Positions 53,808 through 62,079 of a stretch of 64,000 nt of DNA are shown here, in pieces. The notes beneath the pieces are model-generated. The model had not been told where the DNA came from, searched no databases, and worked only from the letters and a program-made list of their open reading frames with translations. The position numbers were made by a program, and so were the translations under genes. The stretch spans positions 17,380 through 81,379 of the forward strand of contig JBKECN010000089.1 in assembly GCA_047974565.1 (NCBI GenBank), read 5' to 3'. Position 1 is the stretch's first letter, and every line of letters begins with the position of its first letter. Source of the DNA: JBDIAG01 sp047974565. Its GTDB lineage: Bacteria > Actinomycetota > Actinomycetes > Actinomycetales > CAWJMD01.

Positions 53808-54688
53808 GCACTCCATCGAACCTGAAGATCGCCGGAGCTCCCATCTCCTGGGGGGTCTGCGAAGTGCCCGGCTGGGGCTACCAACTGCCGCCCGACCGGG
53901 TCCTGGCCGAGATGCGCGAGGTCGGGCTCAGCGCCACCGAACTCGGACCCGACGGCTTCCTGCCGGCCGATCCGGGGGAGATGGCCGCGGTCCTGGCCGG
54001 TCACGATCTGCACGCCGTCGGCGGTTTCACGCCACTGCTGCTGCACGTTCCCGGGCACGACCCGGTGCCGGAGGTGGCCCGCTTGCTGCAGGGATACGCG
54101 GCCTCCGGCGCGGCAACCCTGGTGCTGTCCGCGGTCAGTGGCCAGGACGGATATGACACCAGGCCGGTTCTGGACGAGACAGGTTGGGACACACTGCTGA
54201 CCAACCTGACCCGGGTCAGCCGGCTGGCCTCCTCGCACGGGGTAGACGCCGTTCTGCACCCGCACGTGGGCACTATGATCGAGAACGGCGAGGAGGTGCA
54301 GCGCGTCTTGGACGGCTCGTCCGTCGCCCTGTGCCTGGATACCGGGCACCTGCTCATCGGGGGTACGGATCCGGCGGAGTTGACCCGTCAGGTGCCCGAG
54401 CGCATCGCCCACGTGCACTTCAAGGACGTCGACGCCCGCACCGCACGCGGCGTCCAGGACGGAAGGTACCCGTACACCGAGGGCGTCACCCGCGGGATGT
54501 ACCGGCCCTTGGGGCAAGGCGACGTCGATGTCCGGGCCATCGTCAGCGTGCTCCAGGGGCGGGACTACCAGGGCTGGTACACCCTCGAACAGGACACCAT
54601 CCTGACCGGCGAACCCACCGGCAAAGGGCCGGTTGACGACGTGTGGGCCAGCGCCGAGTATCTGCGCACGCTTCTGGCCACGGTGTGA
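53804..54688 (+). CDS. TIM-barrel isomerase/dehydratase of IolE/IolH type
   Basis: A 294-aa xylose-isomerase-like TIM-barrel protein. It starts IAGAPISWGVCEVPGWGYQL, a pattern seen in inosose dehydratases and IolH/IolI-like isomerases. Probable metal ligands are in HPHVGTMIE, CLDTGHL, HVHFKDVD and YTLEQD. It would act on scyllo-inosose right after IolG; dehydratase versus isomerase cannot be settled by eye. It is coupled to iolG by an ATGA overlap. Confidence 0.82.
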   Translation: MSTPSNLKIAGAPISWGVCEVPGWGYQLPPDRVLAEMREVGLSATELGPDGFLPADPGEMAAVLAGHDLHAVGGFTPLLLHVPGHDPVPEVARLLQGYAASGAATLVLSAVSGQDGYDTRPVLDETGWDTLLTNLTRVSRLASSHGVDAVLHPHVGTMIENGEEVQRVLDGSSVALCLDTGHLLIGGTDPAELTRQVPERIAHVHFKDVDARTARGVQDGRYPYTEGVTRGMYRPLGQGDVDVRAIVSVLQGRDYQGWYTLEQDTILTGEPTGKGPVDDVWASAEYLRTLLATV

Positions 54689-54692
54689 CCCT

Positions 54693-54741
54693 TTGCCCGC
54701 CAACGTGATTCGTCGGCGGGCAAGCATGAGCAGCCGACGAA
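54693..54741 (+). promoter_or_regulatory. Mutually exclusive hairpins before the transporter gene
   Basis: TTGCCCGCC (54693-54701) pairs with GGCGGGCAA (54715-54723). An alternative stem pairs TTCGTCGGC (54709-54717) with GCCGACGAA (54733-54741). The stems share 54715-54717 and cannot form together. A third small AGCCG/CGGCT pair follows. This could be a terminator/anti-terminator or a mRNA-processing site setting transporter dosage. Confidence 0.5.
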
Positions 54742-54780
54742 GCGGCTGAGAAGAAACATCAACCTGCAAGGAGAGTTGCA

Positions 54781-56229
54781 ATGGCGCATTCAGCAAGTTC
54801 CACAGAAAGTAGTCTGCCCCCGCTCACCCCGGGTCCGCATCGCCGTCGGATCGGTCTCATCTCGGTCGTCGCATGCTTCGGCGGCCTGTTGTTCGGCTAT
54901 GACACAGGCGTGAGCAACGGCGCCGAACGTCCGATGCAGGCCGAGCTGGGCCTCAGCGACCTCAGGCTCGGCCTGGTGATCAGTTCGCTGGTCTTCGCGG
55001 CCGCAGTCGGCGCATTGCTCGTCGGCTCGCTGTCCGACCGGATCGGTCGGCGAAAGACCATCATCATCCTGTCGGTGCTCTTCTTCGTCGGCACCTGCCT
55101 CGTGGTCTTCTCGACAAGTTTTGGGATGCTGATCCTGGGACGGGTCTGCCTGGGTATCGCCGTGGGCGGGGCGTCCACCGTGGTGCCGGTGTACCTGGCA
55201 GAACTGGCCCCCTTCGAGATCCGTGGTTCCATCACCGGCCGCAACGAGTTGGCGATCGTCTTCGGTCAGCTGCTGGCGTTCGTGATGAACGCGATCATCG
55301 GCAACGTCTGGGGACACGTCGAGGGCATCTGGCGAGTCATGTTCTCGCTGTGCGCTATTCCGGCCATCTGCCTCTTCATCGGGATGCTCCGGATGCCGGA
55401 GTCGCCGCGCTGGCTGGTGGAGAAGGGCCGCCACGACGAGGCGCTGGCCGTGCTCAAGACCGTCCGGTCCTCCGAGCGGGCGATCGCCGAGCTCGGCGAG
55501 GTGGAGCACGTCGCCGAGGAGGAGCAGGACGACAACGCCATCGGGCTGCGCGCGATCCTGAGCAACAAGTGGCTCTTGCGCGTCCTGCTCGTCGGCATCG
55601 GGGTGGCAATGGCCCAGCAACTGACCGGCATCAACTCGATCATGTACTACGGCCAGCGGGTGCTCATCGAAGCGGGGTTCACTGAGGGCGCCGCCCTCAT
55701 CGCCAACATTGCCGCCGGTGTCTTCTCGGTGATCGGCGGAATCATCGCCCTCTACAACATGGACCGGTTGGACCGTCGCAAGACCTTCGCTATCGGACTC
55801 AGCCTCACCACCACCTGCCACATCCTCATCGGCATCGCCTCCATGGCTCTGCCGGTAGGAAACCCAGCCCGTCCGTACGTGCTGCTGCTGCTGGTCGTGG
55901 CATTCGTCTTCTCCATGCAGTCCTTCCTCAACGTCGCGGTCTGGGTGTGGCTAGCAGAGGTCTTCCCCCTGCACATGCGCGGTGTGGGGATGGGAATCGC
56001 CGTCTTCTTCGGGTGGTCCACCAATGCCGTGCTCGCCCTGTTCTTCCCAGCATTGGTCGACAGCATCGGGATCACCGGGGTGTTCTTCATGTTCGCCGCC
56101 ATCGGCGCGGTGATGCTCGTATTCGTGATAACCCAAGTCCCGGAGACCCGCGGCATCTCGTTGGAGAAGCTGGAGGAGGGCATCACCGACGGAACCGCCT
56201 TCGAGGTCCGCAAGAAGGCGCGCGCCTAG
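54781..56229 (+). CDS. MFS sugar/inositol:H+ symporter
   Basis: A 482-aa, 12-TM transporter of the sugar porter family. Signatures: GLLFGYDTGVSNGA in TM1, GSLSDRIGRRKT in loop 2-3, PVYLAELAPFEIRG after TM4, PESPRWLVEKGR in the central loop, QQLTGINSIMYYGQ in TM7 and PETRGISLEKLEE at the end. By context it imports inositol. The ATG follows AAGGAGAG. The stop codon TAG coincides with the first bases of the MITE-like element, so the true ancestral C-terminus may have been longer. Confidence 0.93.
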   Translation: MAHSASSTESSLPPLTPGPHRRRIGLISVVACFGGLLFGYDTGVSNGAERPMQAELGLSDLRLGLVISSLVFAAAVGALLVGSLSDRIGRRKTIIILSVLFFVGTCLVVFSTSFGMLILGRVCLGIAVGGASTVVPVYLAELAPFEIRGSITGRNELAIVFGQLLAFVMNAIIGNVWGHVEGIWRVMFSLCAIPAICLFIGMLRMPESPRWLVEKGRHDEALAVLKTVRSSERAIAELGEVEHVAEEEQDDNAIGLRAILSNKWLLRVLLVGIGVAMAQQLTGINSIMYYGQRVLIEAGFTEGAALIANIAAGVFSVIGGIIALYNMDRLDRRKTFAIGLSLTTTCHILIGIASMALPVGNPARPYVLLLLVVAFVFSMQSFLNVAVWVWLAEVFPLHMRGVGMGIAVFFGWSTNAVLALFFPALVDSIGITGVFFMFAAIGAVMLVFVITQVPETRGISLEKLEEGITDGTAFEVRKKARA

Positions 56230-56390
56230 GGCGTGTCTCGTAATCCCCGCCCTGCTGCGCAGGACCCTGACGGGCGTGCGGCGGCGTTGTCCTCGACTCG
56301 ACGTGGCTCTGCCACGCCCTCGCTCGTCCGCCTTGCCGCCCACTCCGTCAAAGCCTGCTCGCGACGGGCTTGCATTACGAGACACACCCT
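56228..56390. mobile_element. 163-bp MITE-like element with 17-bp terminal inverted repeats
   Basis: AGGGCGTGTCTCGTAAT at 56228-56244 is matched 16/17 by the reverse complement at 56374-56390. The interior is GC-rich and self-complementary in part and has no credible gene. The left end overlaps the transporter stop codon. An internal 19-bp core recurs at two other places in the window. It has the look of a non-autonomous IS derivative; no clear target duplication was found. Confidence 0.8.
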
Positions 56391-56489
56391 CGGCCGACCT
56401 GCCCGCGGGGTCGCCCGGGCGGCGACCCCGCGGGCCACCCGGCCTGCACAGACCGATGCGAATCACTCACCGAGAGGCTATTGAGACCG

Positions 56490-57323
56490 ATGACCAGACC
56501 CATCTCGCACGTCGTGAACGTGGGCGACCACGCCGGCCCGTTGGATCGAGGTCGGCTCGCCGCCCGGGTTCGGGCCGGGGAGGTGACCGTCGGCACCTTC
56601 GTCGGCGCGGCATCCCCGCTCGTCGCGGAGGTGTGTGCGGCGGCCGGATGCGACTGGCTGCTGCTCGATCTCGAGCACGGCTCGGGTGGAGAGGAGGAGG
56701 TTCGGGCCGTGGTCCCGGTGGCCGGGGGATACGGGGTCCCCACGGTGGTTCGCGTGGAGTCCGGCGAGCGGATCCGCGCCGGACGGGTGCTGGACGCCGG
56801 TGCCGCCGGAGTCATGTTTCCCCGTCTGGAGGGGGCGCCCGAGGCTCATCACCTGATCCGGAATCTTCGCTACCCGCCCGACGGCCACCGCGGCGTGGCC
56901 ACATACAACCGGATGTGCCGCTTCGGGTTGGATCCCGGCGCCCTGGATCACGCCGACGACGACGTACTGGGAATCGTCCAGATCGAGTCGGTCGGCGCGC
57001 TGCGCGAGGTGGACCAGCTCGCGGCCCTCGACGGAGTCGACGTGCTCTTCGTCGGGCCGCGCGACCTGCGTCGAGCCCTCGAGACCTCCGATCGGCCGGA
57101 CGCCCCCGGGTATGACCAGGCCCTGGACAGCGTGCTGGACGCCGCTCGACGGCACGGCAAGGCGGCAGGGATCCTGGTGATGACCGGCGCGGATGCCCAC
57201 GCCTTCATCGCTCGGGGCTGGCGTTTCGTGGCCGTCGGTTCGGATGCGACGATTCTGGCGTCCGCCCTCGCAGCGCACCTCGCGGACGCCCGCCACGACA
57301 TCACCTCAGGAGTCCGCGGATGA
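56490..57323 (+). CDS. HpcH/HpaI-family class II aldolase
   Basis: A 277-aa TIM-barrel aldolase of the 2-keto-3-deoxy-acid type. Motifs: TVGTFVGAASPLVAEVCAAAG, LLLDLEHG (metal and base residues), AGAAGVMFPRLE and VQIESVGAL with the metal-binding Glu. It would cleave a 2-keto-3-deoxy sugar acid into pyruvate or tartronate semialdehyde plus an aldehyde. Its location at the end of an inositol-type cluster that lacks iolJ suggests it replaces the usual aldolase step, which is inference. The ATG has only a poor ribosome site. It is coupled to the next gene (ATGA) and lies 100 bp past the MITE. Confidence 0.88.
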   Translation: MTRPISHVVNVGDHAGPLDRGRLAARVRAGEVTVGTFVGAASPLVAEVCAAAGCDWLLLDLEHGSGGEEEVRAVVPVAGGYGVPTVVRVESGERIRAGRVLDAGAAGVMFPRLEGAPEAHHLIRNLRYPPDGHRGVATYNRMCRFGLDPGALDHADDDVLGIVQIESVGALREVDQLAALDGVDVLFVGPRDLRRALETSDRPDAPGYDQALDSVLDAARRHGKAAGILVMTGADAHAFIARGWRFVAVGSDATILASALAAHLADARHDITSGVRG

Positions 57324-58258
57324 CCCCGACCAATGCCGACACGCTGTTCGCCACCTGTTGGACCGTTGCCGGAGACACCGCCCCGGACCTGGCCGATCTG
57401 CGTTCCCCGCTGAGCTTCGCCGAGCGGGCCGAGGCGGCCGCCGCGGCCGGCTTCACCGGCATCGGGCTACGCCACGAGGATCTGACCGTGGCTCGGGACA
57501 CCTACGGCTGGAAGGGGATTCGCACGATTCTCGACGACACCGGGATGCGCGAGTTCGAGGTCGAGGGGCTGCAGGACTGGTGGGACCACGGCCCCGGACG
57601 TCGCGAGTCGGACGCCGCCCGCGAGGTGATGCTGGCCGCAGCCGCCGAGGTTGGGGTACGACACCTGAAGGTTCTCCCGGACACCAGCCTGCCGGAGGCT
57701 GCGCTCGCTGCGGTTGAGGCATCGGGCACCGGTGCCAGCCCGGGTGGGCGTCACTACCGGTGGGACCGCGATCAGTGGGCGCAGGAGTTCGGAACTCTGG
57801 CTGAGCAGTGCGCCGTGGCTGGCGCGCGCCTGGCACTGGAGTTCCTCCCCTGGTCCAACCTCGCCACCCTCGAGGATGCGCTGAGCTTCGTGGAGTCGGC
57901 CGGACATACCGGGGGAGGGCTGATCCTGGACGTGTGGCACACCGAGCGCTCGCACGCCCCGTTGAGCCAGATCGCCGGCCTGCCTGCCGAGCGGATTCTG
58001 GGCATCGAACTCAATGACGCGACCGCGGAGTTGGTCGGCAGCTACCCCGAGGACACCATGCACCGGCGCCGCTACTGCGGTGACGGTGACTTCGACCTCG
58101 TGGGTTTCATTCGAGCCGTACGTCGGGCCGGCTGGCAAGGCTCCTGGGGAGTGGAGATCCTCTCCCACGAACACCGGCGGCTGCCGGTGGGAGAGGCCGC
58201 CCTGCAGGCCGCCGACACCACACGCGCCGTGCTCGCCGCCGCCGAGCAGCCCTCGTGA
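57320..58258 (+). CDS. Sugar phosphate isomerase/epimerase (AP-endonuclease-2 fold)
   Basis: A 312-aa xylose-isomerase-like TIM-barrel protein. Probable metal ligands: Glu in LALEFLPWSN, Asp/His in LILDVWHTERS, Glu/Asn in GIELNDA and Glu in WGVEILSHEHR. It differs from the IolE-like protein upstream, so the cluster has two such enzymes. The substrate is unknown; an inosose isomerase or tagaturonate-epimerase-type role fits the context. Its start overlaps the aldolase stop. Confidence 0.85.
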   Translation: MTPTNADTLFATCWTVAGDTAPDLADLRSPLSFAERAEAAAAAGFTGIGLRHEDLTVARDTYGWKGIRTILDDTGMREFEVEGLQDWWDHGPGRRESDAAREVMLAAAAEVGVRHLKVLPDTSLPEAALAAVEASGTGASPGGRHYRWDRDQWAQEFGTLAEQCAVAGARLALEFLPWSNLATLEDALSFVESAGHTGGGLILDVWHTERSHAPLSQIAGLPAERILGIELNDATAELVGSYPEDTMHRRRYCGDGDFDLVGFIRAVRRAGWQGSWGVEILSHEHRRLPVGEAALQAADTTRAVLAAAEQPS

Positions 58259-58293
58259 GGCACCCAGGACGGGAAGCCGCGGGGGGACCGAGG

Positions 58294-59592
58294 TCAGCCA
58301 TCCGTGATGTCAGCCGCGTCTGTGGCGCGCGTCGCTGAACGACCGAGCAACCAGGCCCCTAACCCGGCCGCCAAGCCGAACCCGACGAGCACGATGACGA
58401 CCCCCATCCAGGCGGGCAGATCTGCGAACGAGCCGGCCGGTGCCGGGATGGCCTCAGCCCCGTCCTGGCCACTTTCAGCGTCGGCAGCAGCCTGAGAATC
58501 GGGGTCGACTCCGGCCGGAGTGTCAGCCACCACCACCGGGGGCGCCGAGGCCCGCACCGAGGCGCCGAGCGTGGTCACCGGCGACGTTGGCGGGGCCTGC
58601 CCGAAGGCCCAGTCCAGCAACTGAATGCAGTAGTCGGATTCGCGCCCCTCCGAGTGCAGCATCGTGCACTGCAGGCGTCTGCCGTCCCGTTCGGCGGCAC
58701 CGACGAAGGAGCCCCGGGCTGCCTGGGTGAAGCCGGTCTTCAAACCCAGCGTGCCGGGGTAGCTACCCACCATCCGGTTGTGGTTGTAGATCGGGTAGTA
58801 CTCGCGTCCCGGGCCGAAATCCATTCCGGCCTTGGGAAAGTCGTAGACAGGCCGAGCCACGATCGGCGCCAACCGCGGATCGTTGAGAACAGCGCGCCCG
58901 AAGAGCGCCAGATCGCGCGCGGAGGTGACCTGGCCGGGCCCGTCCAGTCCGGAGGTGTTCACCGCGACGGTGTCGGTGGCGCCGAGCCGGGCCGCCTCGG
59001 CCATCATCAGGGTCGAGGTCGGGCCGTCCCCGCCGCCGAGGTCCGACAGTGCGACTGCGGTGTCATTGCCGCTGGACATCAGGAGGCCGTTGAGCAGGTC
59101 GCTGACCCGGTACACCGAACCCGCCACCAATCCCACCCGGGTGCCGTCCACCGCCTCTGTCTGCGGGGTCGCGGTGTACTCCTGGTTGTCGTCGGGCAGT
59201 CGGGGGCTCATGGTCAGCGCGGTCAGCAACTTCAGGGTCGAGGCGGGCATCAGCTTGGCTCGGGCGTTGCGGGCCGCGTACACGACGCCGCTGTCCACGT
59301 CGACGAGCATCCAGCCGGTGGCCGGAATCTGCGGTGGCCTGGAGAGTCCCTCGCCCACCAGCAGCCCCGGCCCGCCGAGCACGTCGTCGTCCGGGTCGAC
59401 GACGATGTCGATCGGCAAGGGCTCGGTCGGCGTCGGGGTAGGCGTCGGCGTCGGGCGGGCGTGCACCGGGCCCGTCGCGAACAGGCCCGTCGCGAGCAGG
59501 CTCAGGAGCAGCGCGAGCATGGCGACCGCCGAGGTGCGCCGCGCCCAGGCAGCCCGCAGCACCGTGGCAGGTGAGCGCGAAGGGCCGGACAT
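58294..59592 (-). CDS. D-alanyl-D-alanine carboxypeptidase (PBP5/S11 type)
   Basis: A 432-aa exported serine peptidase that trims pentapeptide in peptidoglycan. A signal peptide lies at ~15-45, then a Thr-Pro linker. The active-site SxxK is Ser116-Lys119 (PASTLKLL), SxN is in MSSGNDTAV and KTG in GLKTGFT. A C-terminal TM helix (~395-420) anchors it. The ATG start is preferred over an in-frame GTG four codons upstream because TAGTGT (59601-59606) lies 8 nt before the ATG, predicting a leaderless mRNA. It is divergent from the manC-like gene, 62 bp away. Confidence 0.93.
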   Translation of the reverse strand: MSGPSRSPATVLRAAWARRTSAVAMLALLLSLLATGLFATGPVHARPTPTPTPTPTEPLPIDIVVDPDDDVLGGPGLLVGEGLSRPPQIPATGWMLVDVDSGVVYAARNARAKLMPASTLKLLTALTMSPRLPDDNQEYTATPQTEAVDGTRVGLVAGSVYRVSDLLNGLLMSSGNDTAVALSDLGGGDGPTSTLMMAEAARLGATDTVAVNTSGLDGPGQVTSARDLALFGRAVLNDPRLAPIVARPVYDFPKAGMDFGPGREYYPIYNHNRMVGSYPGTLGLKTGFTQAARGSFVGAAERDGRRLQCTMLHSEGRESDYCIQLLDWAFGQAPPTSPVTTLGASVRASAPPVVVADTPAGVDPDSQAAADAESGQDGAEAIPAPAGSFADLPAWMGVVIVLVGFGLAAGLGAWLLGRSATRATDAADITDG

Positions 59593-59654
59593 GGTGGCAG
59601 ACACTAGCGGGCGGTGCCGCGGAATCCGTCGACCCGTATGCCATCGTGGGCGCC

Positions 59655-60857
59655 ATGGCTGACATCTCGGCGGATCAGGGCGCTGGCCCGCACGTCGCGG
59701 ATTCCGGTCCGGGTCCGGTCGCGGGCGCTGCCTCGCTGGGCTCGGATGACCGGTCGATTCCCGGCTTTGCCGCGGTCATCCCCGCCGGCGGTGCGGGCAC
59801 CCGATTGTGGCCGCTGTCCCGGGCTGCGGCGCCCAAGTTCCTGCACGATCTGACCGGCGGCGGTCGCACCCTGGTTCAGGCCACCTATGACCGGGTGGCG
59901 CCCTTGGCCGGCGACGGGGTACTGGTGGTCACCGGGGCGGCGCACGTGCGGGCGGTGAGCGAGCAGCTCCCGCAGGTGCCTGCACAGGACCTGCTCGCCG
60001 AGCCCTCCCCACGCGACTCGATGGCTGCGATCGGCCTGGCCGCCGCAGTGCTGGCCCGGCGCAACCCGGATGCGGTGCTCGGCTCGTTCGCCGCCGACCA
60101 TGTCATCACCCGGCTCGCCGACTTCGAGTCCGCCGTGGTCGAGGCGGTGGCCGCCGCCCGGGCCGGGTACGTGGCGACGATCGGCATCACACCCGCCTTC
60201 CCGGCCACCGGTTTCGGCTATATCCGGGCCGCCGGCGACCTGGGTGCACCTGGCACATCGACCGCTCAGCGAGTCGCCGAGTTCGTTGAGAAGCCCGACA
60301 TCGAGACCGCCTCGCGCTACCTGGCCAGTGGCGAGTACTACTGGAACGCAGGCATGTTCGTCGTCGGAGCACAGGTACTGCTGGACCATCTGGGCACCCA
60401 GCTGCCGGCACTGCGCGACGGCCTGGTGCAGATCGCGCAGGAGATCGAGGCCGGCAATGCCGACAAGGCCTTCACCGAGATCTGGCCCGGGCTGACCAAG
60501 ATCGCGATCGACCACGCGATTGCCGAGCCGGTCGCCGCCCGCGGCGGGGTGGCGGTGGTCCCCGGCACCTTCGGCTGGGACGACGTGGGGGACTGGCACT
60601 CCCTGGCCGACCTGCTGCCCGGCGGCAATCGGCCCGGCGGCCTGGCTCTGCTGGGAGACGCCGACCGGGTGGTCACCCAGGACGCCAGCGGCATCATCGT
60701 GCCGGCCGGCGAACGGCTGGTCGCCGTGGTCGGCATGCAGGACGTCGTCGTGGTGGACACTCCCGACGCAGTGATGGTGACCACCCGCGGGCGCGCCCAG
60801 GACGTGAAGAAGATCGTCGATCAGCTCAAGAGTGCTGGCCGGACCCACCTCGTCTAG
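59655..60857 (+). CDS. manC: Mannose-1-phosphate guanylyltransferase
   Basis: A 400-aa nucleotidyltransferase making GDP-mannose for cell-envelope glycans. The signature loop is IPAGGAGTRLWPLSRAAAPKF, with FAADHVI, FVEKPD and YYWNAGMFV blocks and GTFGWDDVGDWHSL later. The left-handed helix/isomerase domain of bifunctional ManC proteins is absent, so it is the short monofunctional form. About 35 disordered residues precede the domain. The ATG start is by position; no ribosome site is visible. Confidence 0.92.
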   Translation: MADISADQGAGPHVADSGPGPVAGAASLGSDDRSIPGFAAVIPAGGAGTRLWPLSRAAAPKFLHDLTGGGRTLVQATYDRVAPLAGDGVLVVTGAAHVRAVSEQLPQVPAQDLLAEPSPRDSMAAIGLAAAVLARRNPDAVLGSFAADHVITRLADFESAVVEAVAAARAGYVATIGITPAFPATGFGYIRAAGDLGAPGTSTAQRVAEFVEKPDIETASRYLASGEYYWNAGMFVVGAQVLLDHLGTQLPALRDGLVQIAQEIEAGNADKAFTEIWPGLTKIAIDHAIAEPVAARGGVAVVPGTFGWDDVGDWHSLADLLPGGNRPGGLALLGDADRVVTQDASGIIVPAGERLVAVVGMQDVVVVDTPDAVMVTTRGRAQDVKKIVDQLKSAGRTHLV

Positions 60858-62044
60858 CCAAAAGTGGCCCTGTCGGGTCGCCTTTCCGGGCTGTAGTTCG
60901 ATCCGCGAACCTCTCTCCGTGACATCAACCCACCAGCGGCCACTTCCGGACTAGGCGTGCCCCTTTGGCCAAGCCCGTCACGAGCAGGTGCTGGCGGAGC
61001 GGACCCGCCAGGTCGGCGAGACCTGGCTTGACGTCAAACTCAGCGGCTTGACATCGGCCCCAGGGCCATGGACACCACGTCGAGTTGAGGGCCGTACCGC
61101 CGCGCGCTTGCCAGGTCGCTTGCGAGGGGTTCTGGGTAGCCGGGCTGGGATCAGAGCGCACATCTGGATGGTGCCTGCTTGAGCGGTTCCGATTGGCTCA
61201 GCGACCAAGGGGATGTATCGGTGCCGTTCAGTCAGCGCGGTCTTGCCAGGGGGACTCTGGTCGTGGGGCCCGTTCCGCGTCGGCTCCACCCCAGCCCACG
61301 AGGTTGCGATACGTCGCCGGCGGCGTTGTTAGGAGAGCAAGGCCGCCGTACGCCCGCCAGGGCTCTGTGGGGCGGGGCACATCGAGAGCACACCCATAGG
61401 GGTTGGTGTGCTCCAGCCTGGGGGCGCTGGTCTGGATGATGCCTGCTCGAGCGGTTCTCATTCGCTCGGCGATGTACGGGTGCGGTCACGCCGGAGCGGT
61501 CTCGCTGAGGGGACACTCTGGTCGTGCGGGCACTGTTGCCGCGTCGGCTCGTCCCCGCGCACGAGGCGCCCAAGCGCCGCAAGCGCGCGCCACCCGTGTG
61601 ATGCGATCAGCCGGACAGTTCGCCAGCCGCCCGCAACGACTCCGTCAGATCGCAGGCCTTCAGGATCTCAACGACATCAGCGCCAGACTTCATCCAGATC
61701 CTCTCCGGTTTGATGGGCGATTCAGCACCGCCGTCAAACGACGAGGATCACCCGAACACGCTGCTGCAGCGTGCCGGGCACCCAACAGAGTGGGCAGAAC
61801 CCGTGGCCATCAGTGGGCAGACATTCTGACCGCCCACGGGCACGTGACTGGCCACCCTCGGGCAGTTACTCGTGGCCGCCGCCCCGAACGCTCGTTCACG
61901 CCCGCCGGCCCTGCCCATGGTGCTCAGCATCCGACCCCGAATCACCTATGGGGTCGCGGTGGGAACACATGGAAAGGCTCGGCGGTCTCGCTCCTTCGAG
62001 TATTAATCGGACATAAATGAACTGAAACAACTTCAAATCTCCTA
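60858..62044. other. Gene-free interval with decayed mobile DNA
   Basis: No intact gene is supported over ~1.19 kb. Contents include a long-range inverted repeat AAGTGGCC/GGCCACTT (60863-60870, 60939-60946) and a dispersed-repeat core at 60970-60988. Two diverged copies of a ~145-bp segment lie at ~61160-61310 and ~61430-61575, both containing GGATGRTGCCTGCTYGAGCG and ACTCTGGTCGTG. An IS21-type transposase remnant follows. The AT content rises sharply after 61990. Confidence 0.6.
61607..61693 (-). pseudogene. N-terminal remnant of an IS21-family transposase (IstA)
   Basis: The reverse strand has GGAGAGG then ATG at 61693 and reads MKSGADVVEILKACDLTESL followed by RAAGELSG. This closely resembles the helix-turn-helix start of actinobacterial IS21 transposases. 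A TGA interrupts at 61609-61607, exactly where the family has Cys before SHHT; the following codons do read SHHT. Downstream frames are shifted and degenerate. The element is dead. Confidence 0.65.
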
Positions 62045-62073
62045 TTGACTCGTACACGTGATCTATCTATTAT
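62045..62073 (+). promoter_or_regulatory. Sigma-70-type promoter for a leaderless transcript
   Basis: TTGACT (62045-62050), a 17-bp spacer and TATTAT (62068-62073) form a near-consensus promoter in an AT-rich patch. The expected start point is about 7 nt downstream, at the A of the DUF222 ATG (62080), so the mRNA would lack a leader. Confidence 0.8.
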
Positions 62074-62079
62074 CGAATT

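Noticed and set aside
52979..54796. 605-codon antisense frame across iolG and the isomerase gene
   Set aside because: Covers two confident coupled genes on the other strand and lacks start signals.
61403..62020. 205-codon plus-strand frame in the gene-free interval
   Set aside because: Spans a decayed repeat copy and the antisense IS21 remnant; no ribosome site or domain.
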